From: Phalacrocorax aristotelis
Lineage: Eukaryota; Chordata; Aves; Suliformes; Phalacrocoracidae
Assembly: GCF_949628215.1 (NCBI RefSeq)
Contig: NC_134288.1
Coordinates: 7,943,682-8,007,681 of the forward strand
Length of the DNA: 64,000 nucleotides
Reading direction: 5' to 3'
Part shown: one piece after another, positions 13,101-25,500 of the stretch
How the letters are laid out: each line of letters opens with the position of its first letter
Position numbering within the stretch: position 1 is the first letter of the stretch
Notes under the pieces: model-generated
What the model was told of the DNA's origin: nothing
What the model saw: only the letters and a program-made list of their open reading frames with translations
The model's database searches: none
Made by a program: the position numbers and the translations under genes

Positions 13101-16100
13101 GGTGAACAACGACAGGATTTTATGCCATTTATTTTTGTTCCATAGAGGCCACGTACCTCTATTAGCATATACATGTATTCACAGTCCCATTAGTCCTTCT
13201 TTCGCCTTGCTCCCTGGCTGGTGGAGCCCCTTTAGTCCTGCCAGGGCCACAGCCCATGGAGGGTCCACGAATCACCATGAAACACAGCTCGTCTGTGGCG
13301 TCCTGAACCATCAGTGGCAGGAACAAATGGCAAATCTAGGCCTTGTGACATGAAAAACATGAAAGCTGTTTTTCCATCCTCATCTCTAACAAATCCTGTT
13401 CTTCATTCCTAGAAAGCAAAGTCAACTCCATAAATCAAGAAGTCTGTGGATTTGGGGCTTTACATTAACACCTTCGTTCATGCTTTGCCGTGACCTCTTG
13501 GATTGGGGTGAACTATTCTACTGTGCTGGGAAATGGCAGCTCCAGAGCCAAATTTAGCACCTAGAAAATTTCCCTTGGCTCTTAGGTGCAATAATTTTAA
13601 ACCTGACTCCCTGCTTAAAGACAAAGTCATGTCTACATTTGATTTCAGGTGTTACATACAATAATTTAAGAAGTTAAATGCAGATCTGGCAAGTCTCTGA
13701 CTATGGAGGGGGTTGGAAAATATAATTTGGAGCCAGAAATGCAGCTTTCTTGGCTGTGGTCTGTACTCTGTCTACCAACATCAGCTCTGCATTTAGTCTT
13801 TCACTAACTTTCTCAAGTACTACAAATGGTGAAGTTTTGCTCAGCTGGAGAATCACCGTCAATAAATACAGCTGGATTGGAATACCTAATGAAGGGTGAA
13901 AAAATGGGCTTGTGATGGTTATTTATAATGCCTCTTAGGACAGTTAAAAGTAACTGAAAGGTCTCTGGAGTTTTAGAGCTTTCTTCTCACTCCACTCCAC
14001 TGCTTCCACTCCTTCTTTTGCTCTGTTTTTCCTTATGAAATATGGCCTATCATGGAAATCTATTTTAAAAAATCAACACACTGACGAAATTCACAAAAGG
14101 CACCTTGCAATGGTTGAGGTGCAGTGAGCCACAGTTACTGATGATGCCACCATGACGCTTGCAGAGGAAGGGCTCCTGGAAGGGCATGGTCTCCCAGAGA
14201 GAGCTAACTCTAACTTCGGTCATAGCAAGCAGGTACTTAAGGCTCCTCTTAATGCTATGTTTAAATGTGCAAATCCTTCCAGCCATCCAATGCAGAGCTT
14301 ATGCTTTACTTACTGTCAGACCTGCCCACAGCCTCAGCAAGTCTATAAAGGTAACTTGGTTCTCATCTCCTTAGTCTCTGTTCAGAGCTTTTGATTTTGC
14401 TCAGGGCCAAGATTAGGCTGCTGTATCTGTGCCAGAGACTCAATGTTTTCCGTCTGTGGTAACCACACTTGAAACACCATAATAAATGAGCTCTTGGAGT
14501 GCTTCACCTTCTGCGGTCCAGTGCTGATCCAGAGTAGATCTACATAACTTGGTGGTCACCAACACTAGAATATCTACTCTGGCGGTGCTTTTGGGATGGG
14601 AGATGCTGGAAGGGTTCAGGAAGAAGAGGCAACACTGAAGGGGGAATGAAACTATATCATAAATTAGACTTTTACCCAGAATTTCTAAACTTTGAATTTT
14701 GTAATTTCAAAACAGCAGTCATTAGTCATTCCAGTGATGAATGAAGCAAGAATTTCTTTATTAAAGATCCAGCACTCTGCACTGCTCAGATGAGATGTAA
14801 GGACTCCAAGTACTCTAAATTTAAAATAAAAAATATTCTATTCCCAAGTCTGAGCATCAGGTTACGAAGGCCTGTTCCTCCAATTGTTTTCTGTTTCTTA
14901 ACTTAGAAATATCAAGGGACAGAAAATAAGTTAAACCCAGAATACTCCTGCAGCCTTCTTAATCAACCGTAAAAAGGGAAAAGAAAAAAAAAGGTACCCA
15001 TAGATATAACCACATTCAGCAATAATATGTAGAAATCATAGTTAATGTCAGCTGGATTGCAGGATGCTAAGAACTTATCAATGGTATACATTGTTAAGTA
15101 TTAGATATACTTATTAGATATACACATATCTAAGCAGAATCAAGTACTCTCCAAGGAAGCTTTAAGAGCCACAGATCTAAGCTTACTATCTGGCTCCAGA
15201 ATAGTGCCACAAACACATTCCCTGGGGTCTCACACACCATATACCTGGTTCATCTATAAAGAGATGGGATCTCAGACCTCAGATCTTCCCTCAGTGAGAC
15301 AGCAGTGCCTCCTGCTGTACTCCAGGCTGCATTTATTCTCAGACTTCCAGTTCTGTCTGGTTTCAGTTACCAGTGAAGCTCTGGTTGGCATTTTGAGAAG
15401 AACTGAGTTGAGTAATGGAAGATGTGTCTAACTGGCCTCAACAGCTCTGGAAACATCAGCCTGTGTCACAGAAACACACTCTGCACAGTCCAGTGTGGGA
15501 CAACAGCGAGTTGTGCAGTGGGTGAGGCACCCTGACATACCCAACAGATATGCTGTTCATAAACCAGCTCTTAAGACATTTCTGAGTATGTTTGAGTATC
15601 ACAGCACATCAGGGCTGATCTGTGGCACCCACAGCATTTCAACCTACTCGGATATGCTCCCCTCCTCTTGCTTTAACACATTTCAGTACTAATCTGCAGG
15701 AAGCCCTGCTGCAGCACTGCAACCTTCTGCTGAACAGACTTTCACTCGTGCTGACCCATGACAAACTATCACAGTTGGGGAATGCTGACTGTATCATAGT
15801 CCACGTGAAAGCCAAGCTGGCTTAATCCAAAAACATCAGAAAAAGGAACTTGGGGTCAATCTCACTTAAGGAATGTGCCAAATTTCCTGGAGGTCACAGC
15901 AAGAGAACAAGCCCAATGTTTTACCTCTGAAATGGAGAGACAGAGAATCATCAGCCTGTAAAGCAGGTAGACTAGCAAAATAAAAGAGGGTCTTGTCTCT
16001 GCTCTGGGCTGTAACTGGGAGCCTTTCACTGGAGAGGTTCTTCCTCCCCCTCAGGGTGGTTTTCCACATATCAGGTAGAAAATCTCTTTGAAAAACAGCA

Positions 16101-19100
16101 AGTCAAATCTTTCAAAACAATCATTATGATAACAAAGAAGAATAATAATGTTAAAGACTACCCTGCCACCCCGACTTCCATGCAAAAAGTTTCTGAAGGC
16201 TTTGGAGAAACTATTTATCAAACCTCAGTGCAGGGCAGCCAGCCCTGGGGAATAACTTCAATAACAAGCACCTCCACAGCTCTGTATGGTCATTTCTCAC
16301 CACAGTCCAAAGAGCTTTGCTGGTGAGGCTGCTCAAGCCAGAGGATGAGGCTCTGGGCTGTTCTCAAAGCACACCAACAGGCGCTAGCAGCCTTCCCTCC
16401 CCAGGGCTATGCTAATCCCCATAACATGCCTCCAGTACTTACATCAGATGATGGTACTGGCGAGATGGATTTCTGTCTGTCCCACCCTTGCACCATTTGA
16501 ATCATTCTTGTTTGCCTGAATTCCAGGTTTTGGGGCTATGTAACATCTGCAAAGCAGACATTTGACTCAAAAGATGCCATGGGTACAAATGATAGATTTT
16601 TTCAATCCCAGGAAGGTTTTAGACAACCAGCAAGTTTCACAGCACCTCTGGGAGACTTCTACATTTTATGGTTGGAGAAACAGAGGGAGGAGATTAGATG
16701 GTTTCTAAAGATCACCAAACAAAACTGTGGGAGTGCCAGGAACTAGGAGTAGATAACTAAAGCTCTTCAAATTACCTGTTCCATTAGATAAAACTGTTTT
16801 CTGCTCCTTTTTCATTAAGGATTGAGAAATATCCTAACACTCCTGCTACCAGAAGGCAGAGAAAGACATTTATACCTGACACAAGTTTCACCATGGAACA
16901 GGTTTCCAAACAACCTTCTGCATGCAAGCCCCGGTTCAGCGACAGGGTAGGAGGGGTTAGTGGACCTGGAAGCTGTGACATCTCCTTTGCCAGGACCGCC
17001 TGAAATCACAGTGCTCCTGCCAGCCTGGCTCTGGAGGCTTGTGCCAAGTCCAGCTTTGCTGCAGTAATCCCCCATCATCAGCAGGGCCAGGAAAAATGTA
17101 GTCTGCAAGCTGTGATGCCAACATCACTGCAGTGATGAGCCCTAGGAAGGAGCGCCAGGATGAATGCTAGCTCTTCAATAACTAGAAGCTGCAAAAGTGG
17201 TAGCTAAAGATCTAACTGTGGTTGCACCTTTGTGGTGCAAAGCCTTGTGAGGATGGCCTCAGCTGAGAACGTTGAAAAAGCAAGGAGGGACTTGTTTGGA
17301 GGCAAGAAGGTACCTATGAACACTAGTAGAGTCACACCAGACTTACTCTGGGATAAATGAGAGAAAAAACTTGGTCTCATGCATGTACAGCCACAAGTGA
17401 ATGTATGCAAAACCTGAGTAACATGGGGGAAGTATTTCTCCTCACCTCTTTCCCCCTTTACCCATTTTGTACTTCTTTTCTTCCTCATCACAGAGGAAAA
17501 GCCTGAGCCATCAGCTTGACTGGCAATCTTAATTGATTTCATCAGATGAATCCTCATCTGATTTCAGGTTTTCCTGAAACTCTCCTCAGAAACCTTTTCC
17601 TTAGAAAATTATCTGCTCCCTCTGCAGACCAAAGAGAGCACCATCTTCTGAGCACCTATGCAAACCAAGACAAACTTCTAAATCTTTGGCAGTTCAAAAT
17701 TCACAGCATAAAACTGGGAGATTTCAGGAATTCTTCATTGCTGTTACTGAATTCTTAGAACAGAGCGAGCACTGCATTTGGGCAGCCATGCGAAATATTA
17801 AGTCGCATTGTTAAGACAGTTTTTCAGCTTCATTGTCTGTTTTCTTTCCAGAATGGCCCTTGAGAGTAAGTAGGATTAACCAGAAAAGTAATCCTTCTGA
17901 TATCAATAGGAATATGCCATCCTTTCTGAAGTAAGATAGTTGATGCTCATCATCAGCCAGAGGAAGAAAGATGTGAGCACAGCATCTATCTGTGTTCTTA
18001 TCACAGATATTTTGTGTGCAGTAGCAAGAAATGCTCAAAGTGAAAGTTTATATAAGGGAAGGGGAAGAGGCTTCTCTACTTCATGCACTAAGATCTGTCA
18101 AAGAATATTTGCAGAAAATGAATTTTTAATTCATTCAGGGAGATCTTGGAAAGAAAATAGAATGCTAAAGATTGAGCTCTTCAGAGACTAGGGAGGCTGT
18201 TCCTGTGCCAACCACCTAGCACTAAGCACAGTAAATTCACAAATGTACTACACCCACAAGTAATGGAAGCAACGAGCATGCATCAGGCTGCTGCAAGACA
18301 GTTCAAGAGTACGATTTGGAATATGTTAATTGCTGTTAATTTTGTGATCTGCTTTATCTGTTCCACTGTCTTTTTGCTTAATTGTTTTTTACTTGCTTAT
18401 CTGTTGAAATTAAGCATCCCAGCTCCATTTCGCAGGTCACCAGCTAAAGGAACTTACCAGAGCAGGTTTCTTAATTTTGAATAGTGACACAGGTCCAGGT
18501 ATGATTGCAGAACTTCATCTATTCTGCCCAGCCAGCAATTACATCTGACGGACTTTCTGACTGCCACAAGTTTTCTAGAGCCGCCCAGTCTTAGCGTAGC
18601 AGCAGTTCCATGCTAACCTGAAAAGGCTCAGCCAGACAGCCAAGAACTCATACTTTCTATCGTCTCTTGCATTTTTTTTAGTTGAAATAGCCCAGTTTTG
18701 GCTTCCTCTGCAAAAAAAAAAGACTGAGGAAAGGTCTTTTCTTTCATGCATATGCACAGCTTTGTGCCAGGATCTAACGAGACTCTGAACCAAAGCTGAC
18801 ACAGTCGGTCTCAGACAGAATAATCTCTTCTCGCAGTGCACGTAAGTGTTTTTTGGACTCATTTCATTTCTCTCAGGCAATCATAGGTGATTTTAAAGAC
18901 ACAGATGTTGTCAGATTCCTCCTTTGTCTGACAGGCTTTTTTTTTCTTGGCTCTCTCCTTTCTGAACAATAATTGAAAAGTTGGCATTTCTGGGGGACTT
19001 CCCAAATTTCTGACCACACTCACCACAGGGTTGCATTCCAGCATAAAATCCCAGCCATTTCCTGTTTTTCTGTCACAACTAGTAAACAAGCACCCCAAAA

Positions 19101-19384
19101 GATCAGCATTTATAGGGAGGAGCTATGGGTAATCTGCTGGCAAATGACTGCAGTTAAGTACAATTTTATATTTATTAAGAACTCTCTTCTCGTCTTAAAA
19201 GACAAAGGAATTTTTCCTACTTAGTATACACTGAAGAATGACATCTAGCTGAGCATTTTATTACAACCTGATAGCCAGAAATATCCTTGAAGGAATAAAA
19301 TTACCTGTTACATCCCTATGAAGAGCCTGGCAATTAGAAGCAATTAAGATCCCTGTTAGCCTTTTGCAGCTCCCACACAGCTGC
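10197..19384. other. Gene-poor intergenic DNA, no supported gene
   Basis: No gene is recognised. Small-scale features are a pyrimidine-rich stretch at about 13980-14035, an A-rich run at about 14981-14993, and a 13-base-period duplication of TATTAGATATAC at 15099-15110 and 15112-15123. A GC-moderate segment at 16330-17160 gives several overlapping open frames on both strands, none with recognisable protein character. Confidence 0.55.
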
Positions 19385-19590
19385 TCCAGCTTTCTGACTA
19401 TCTTAGTGGTCCTTCACTGGGCTCCCTCCAGTTTGTTATTATCTTAAACTGGGGAGCCCAGAACCAGCATCTCCCTCCAGGAGGGGTCACACAGCTATGG
19501 AGCAGAGGGGAATCACCATTCTCTCCAACCTGCTGGCTGCACTTCTATTAACACAGCCTGATTCACCACCTTTGTGTTCATCATTTCTTC
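19385..19590 (-). mobile_element. CR1 LINE internal fragment
   Basis: This resembles the interior of CR1, the part encoding the C-terminal region of the ORF2 protein, in minus orientation. Visible on the plus strand are 'CTTAAACTGGGGAGCCCAGA' (19444-19463), a CTCCCTCCAGGAGGGGTCAC block, 'GAGCAGAGGGGAATCACCAT' and 'CCAACCTGCTGGCTGCACTT'. These are the reverse complements of familiar CR1 segments. The copy has neither the CR1 3' tail nor the 5' part, so it is an internal remnant left by truncation or deletion. It is diverged and has no long open frame in the CR1 sense. The left edge is approximate. Confidence 0.82.
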
Positions 19591-22500
19591 CCTCTTGTTT
19601 TCTCTGTGAAGAGATGAACAGATTCCTTCAATCAAAGATAATTTTCATGTGCTCTTTATCTTTGTATTGTACAAAAGAAATTCATAGGTGTTACCGGTTT
19701 TGCAATAACCTCACAGTTTTTGCAAAACTTCAGCCTTAATTTAGCCTACTTTGCAGATATACTCTGGTTCTAGGAAAGCCTGAAGGAATTGAAATGGGGC
19801 CCAAAAACTGAGGGCTTGAGCAAATGTTAGACAGCTGCATGCATCTTTCCAAAGTAAAACAGATACTGAATGTAGCTGCTTGGAAATGAGGATTTTCTGC
19901 TTCTGCTATGCTTGTCATTTTGCAAGTTCTTGTTTTATTTATCAGTTTGGATGCACCTGACCTTGTCTGTTCCATCTTGAAAACCTCCTTGTGCAGAGAC
20001 AGCAGCTGGGCAACCATCCCACTCACAGCCCCGAGCAAAGCAATCAAATAACCCAACAAGTCTGTAGATAAGTTTGTTTCAGACATTGTTTAAGTAAAAA
20101 GAGGAGGTGAAAGAACTTAGTGAGGTTCACCAACCTTCGCCAGAACAGATGCAGAAGGCAATTCCTCTGGGTTGCTCAGCTCACTGTTGTTGCTGTCCAG
20201 TGGCTCTATGACCTGACCACCCTTGTCTCCTTCCTCCCAGCTGCCTCTTCCAATGTCCTTACCTAACCAAGATGGAGCAATAAGCCTGTCTGGGTAAAAA
20301 AACACCCTGTGGAAAAGAGAAGAAAAAAGTTACTCTTTGTAAAAATTTCTGTTGTGATGATGAAAATGTCAAATGAAAATATATCTCCCCTCCAACCATG
20401 GGAAGATGTCAAACACTCTGCCTCTTTTCCCTGCTCCTGCTTTCTGCAGTGCCCGCAGGGTGATTTTGGGAGGTCTCCCCTCCACACAGGCCAGACAATG
20501 CAGGAACCCAAGCGAGCTGTGGCTGCACACCCTGGCCCTGGCTCAGAGAGCCCCCTTGCTGCTGCCAAATATTCGCCAGAGGACTCAGTATCCTTCAATC
20601 CGTCTTCAGGGATCTAGATGGTATCTTCATTTGCTTTAAATGGGGATCAAAAACAAAGGACCTTGGATCCAAACACCTGAGCTGTTGAGGAATGTTGACT
20701 TGGCTCTTCCTTCTGTTCCCATTCCCTGGGCGGGTGACACCATCCACCTATGAGCTACACCACGAGTGGTCTTTGTCTTGTACAGAGTCTTCCATATACA
20801 CTTGTATTAAGAGGGACTTTATTTCCTCTGAAAGACAATGGGTAGGTGCCCTGGGCAGGTACAGAGGTCAGCCAAAGGCAGTCCATGGCAGTGGTGGTGG
20901 CACCCAAACCCTTTGCCCTGCTCAGGATGGAGATCTGGCTCAGCTCAAGGCCTCTGGCCTCATCAAGGTTGAAAATTGAGATTGGGTGCCCTCTTATGCC
21001 ATTCTGTCCCCTGGAGCAGGGTGGCTGTCAGGGGCTGGTGAGGGACCAGCCAGGGTCACCCCAGTCCTGGCCCCACCAGAGCCCGTTGGAGAGAAGCCTG
21101 GCCTTAGCTGCAGCTCCAGCCCTGCACCCTCCAGGGACCACAACCATTAATCTCATTTCTGTCACTATTTGGGACAGCATTGCCAGGGCCAGATCAGCTG
21201 CCCTGCAATGAGGTCAGTCTTTTACACCAGGGAAAATTGTCTGCAAAATGTCTTTATACTAGAACAAAAGCCCACATCCACTTTGCAACAGGTAAATGAA
21301 AATGTAAGTGTCGAGGAAACCAAGGATCAGTCCTCTCATGCACAGTAAACAACTTCCCCACCTCCAAGATAATTTCTTGGCTCCTCTCTCTTTAAATCAT
21401 CAGTGTCACAGTGGAAAAAACAGAAGGACACAGTCCCTTAAAGCTCTTTCCTCTTTTTGCCTGTCATTTAATTAAATTATCCTATAATGAAATCTTTCCC
21501 AAATGAGTCAGTGTTTAATAATTTATTAGACACTGAAGCCCTGCTTGGAGTCTCATCAATTATGTATCATAGCACCAGGCACTTTCAATCTCTTTTTTTT
21601 CATTTCTCATTCACTTCATTAAAAGCCCCAGCCTTGCTGCTTCTAGGTTTCAATTCACTTGCCCAGACTTAGAGGTCAGTCCATTGATACCTATTTTGCC
21701 CCGCGCTCACCGACAGATCTGTGTGTGCATGTGTTAGTTGGTGCATGTGTTACAGGTGGCATCTCTGTACATGTCTGCACGCACATGCACCAGAGCATGG
21801 GCTGCCTGTGAGCAAGAATGTGCATTTATCACAGATTTATACAGATTGTCACATAGGTGTATGTAAATATGTTTGTAAATCTATAAAATCTGTGTATGTG
21901 TAGGTGTGTTTCTGTTAGCACTTGTACATCTGTATCTATAAGGTTATATTTGCTTCTACATCCATGTAGATATATATCAATACTGGCATTCTTGCCCGTG
22001 TCAATGTGCCAGCACACTCCCCTAACTGCAGTGAACAAGTTTATCTTATTCCACTATCTTTTTCATCTTTGTTCTCCTTAAAACAATAGCACATATAACC
22101 TGTAGGAATCTGTCAGGAAATATGATACATGAGCTGTAAAGATAGTGAGTTTGTATCTACCAACGTGATCAGGAGGGAACTACCAAGTACACATTGCTGC
22201 AGTCCTGACCATCACCCACAGGGTAATTTGGGGAAGGAGCTGACTTTTCACTGAGGAGGTTTCCTGTCCCATTCACTATCAGCCCTCTGCAGTCTGTAGA
22301 GCACTAAGCCTTTTACAGACCAAGCTCCCTTAGTTACATCGACGTAGTTCAGGAGTCAGTAACTCCCCTGACTACTTATTCTGGGAGCATTCTTCTGTGA
22401 TGATTTGCGTAAAGTACACTGCTCTTAAAAAGAGTCCAGGGGAACAGTTTCCCCAAAGAACTGTTGCCCTTCAATGCATTATTCTAAAACTTCACCCATT

Positions 22501-25500
22501 TGCTCCAGCTTGTTTCATTAAGTCTGCTCAATTACCATAAAAACATAATTAGTTTATGCTCTAGTTTGGAAGCAGAGAGTCAAGCTCAGTTGTTTCTAAC
22601 TCAGGTGGTGTCTTCAGTAATACTGGTGTGCTAGTGCTCAGGAGAGCTGAGAGGTCTGGAGCAGGTGAAGCCTCTGGCTCCGCACACCTGCATCGGGAGC
22701 ACAGCTCATCATGATGACACTGGCAGTAGCAGAGCAGATCTGATGTTGAACTGATGCTGTTCTGTAGAGGTACAGTGTTTTTTGATTTCTTTTCCTAAGC
22801 AAAGCCATGCTTAGTCCATACCTGCATTTGGGCACACTGAAGCACCACTGGTTTATCACAATGTCTTAAGGTCTAGTTCAATAGAGAAGCAGACCCCCAG
22901 CACATGCACTGGGTCATCGCATGTTCCCAGTGACCAGACTCCGACTGATCAGGAGCAGCTTTGGGCAGAGGTAATCCCTTCTCCTCCTCTGAACAACCAG
23001 CACAGCCTTAGCGCAGCCTGGTGCTGCTCTACCCGACCGCTGCCTCTGTTAGATCAGAGCTGGTCCCATCCCTGGTGACATGGGGTGGGGATGGTGTTGG
23101 TCCACTCTGCCACTCTCGCTTACCAATGTTTCCAAGGATGGGAAAATCACACTCACTCACATGTACATGCATTTGCATTTTGAATACTTAACTAGACAGC
23201 TGTGCATGGGAAAGATTTTTTTGATCAATTTATACCCCAAAGCATAAAATTTGATTTTCCTCTTAATTGTCTTATCAAGCATTTCTGAAAGAGTTGTTAG
23301 CTGTAACAATCTCATCAGGCCTTTCAAAAAAATCTACTGTGATTTTAGAGAGTCTTTCTTTACTTCAAACTGTTTCTTTCGAAATGAACACTTCCTCACA
23401 ACCATAGTAAGAGAATCTGTAGCAGACACCAATAAAATGCATTTTACTAATTAAATTATGAATTCTTTTTTTTTCAAAAGAAGGATGCAGCCTTCCAAAA
23501 CAACCCTGTATTGGTGTTCCTGGAAGCCTGTGTTGCTCATCAATAAATTTTCTGTGTCAATAGGCCATTAACTATTAATCCCAGTGCTGGCCATTTGAGA
23601 ACTTTACATCAACGCTCTTGTTATTTTACACATTGCTTCTCATCTTATTAGGTCACTTGCACATACGGACAAGTGCACAGTCTCGCAAATGAGCCCATGT
23701 CAGTAACGCACAGGACACCACCTCCGATAAGGAAGGGGGAGAATCGCAAGAAAATGAATGTGTCTGGAGCTATCATGAGTATTTATTTACACTGAGACGA
23801 AAGAGAATCCACTCTTGAAGAGCTTATTGTATTACCTAAGCTGAACTTCCAACATATGTTCACTCTCAACCACATTCTGGTTTCATTTTTTTTATCCTCA
23901 GAGCAAATTTGGTGTTAGTGAGAGATGCCAGACTGATGAGCAGAGTTCACTGATTGCCGCTCAGGCTCCTGCCCAAATGAGCTCCTCTCCAGGCTCAGCT
24001 CCCTGCTGCTACCTGATGCAGACAGATGATTTCCAGGGTGCGAACTGAGCTCTCTGATCCAGCCCTATAGTACTATCAAAGAGTATCACCTCCAGGAATG
24101 CATTCTCCAGAATATGAGAGACAACAAGGGGAGAGTTTAATAGGTCTGATTCTCACCCTTTTCTTTAACGGTATCTTGCAGCTAAAATGCATTAAATGCA
24201 AAAAGGAGGAGTGACATTTTATTTTAATGGTGAAAAATGAGGCATTGATAAACAGTGTTTTTTCAAATTATTTCAATATGCTGAACATATTTTCTCCCAA
24301 CAAATTCCCTCCAGACACCTAATTTATGACCTCAAATCAAACCCTGACCTGTTGATTTTAACCTGATTCTTCTGTAAGTCACCCTAGAAATATTTTGATT
24401 CCCCAACTGGCTTTTTTCTTCCTTCCAAGTAACAGTTGAGCAAGTCCACAAAACTACTCCAAGCAATTACTCAATTGGACAAACTAAGAAATACAATATC
24501 CTGTATCCAGCTACTAGAGATGTCCCTACAGTATTCCTCAGGCTGTTACGGAAGGTGACTGACAAAGTTTTGAAGGTCCTATTAGTGACGTATGTGGTGA
24601 GGCTGAAGGATAAAAAATACTCCTTGTTTTAACTCTGTCAGAGAAATAGAAATGAGGGGGTAAGCAAGGAACAGGCATTTGCAGTAAGTGTCAGGAACAT
24701 GTGGCAACACGGCAGCCAGACAAACACGCGCACACACAGATAGACTTGAATAATATTGAAGTGGCAATTGTTACTCTGTGATTGAATGGCTCTAATTCCT
24801 GGCATTTACTTGGCCAGAATTCAGGAGGAATTGGTGTGTCTTCAACGCAGAGAAATTATGACAGTGCAACAGCTGTGCTCTCTAGCAAACTGCGTAATGA
24901 TATTCAGGTTTTATGGCTCTTTGGTTTGATTCCCAATAGCAACTATCCTATTATCCGTGGTCGAGACAGGTTAGCACCTGCTAAAAGCAATTTCTCATAA
25001 ATTAGTTCATGTCAGCTCTTGAACGGCTGCTACTTAAGCCTAAGGTCTGCCCGTACCCCACTGCAGCGGCTCTGCTTGTGCAGATGGCTGTCTCCCCACA
25101 GCTGTGCACCGGCGTGGGGCAGCCTGGCAGAACAATCGGGGCAGTGTGTGAGCTCTGCCAGGTTGCGCGGGGTGTTTGCACGGGGACCCACACCTGTGCT
25201 GTGCAGATGGTAAATGTGCTCCTTCCCTTTGGGGGATTGCAGAGGAGGAGTGCACAGAGTTTCTGTTTGCATCTAAACCTGGGTGTACCAGCAGCCGCAT
25301 TGAGGAGAGGGGTCAGTGGGCCGGGCTCGCTGCAGGAGGCAGAGCCCACACCTTGCGCTGGGTAAGGGAACTTTTTATGCCTGGCACTGGGAAATGTGTC
25401 CCCTGTCAGGAGTCAGCAGGTCCATGGCTCAGACTTGACTGATGCATAAAGTGGGGCTCACCCAGCCATGCTGGATTCTTGCTGAACATTGGCCATTATT

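Noticed and set aside
15099..15123. 13-base duplication of TATTAGATATAC as a possible transposon footprint
   Set aside because: It consists of two adjacent copies with no element between or beside them, and is best explained as local slippage.
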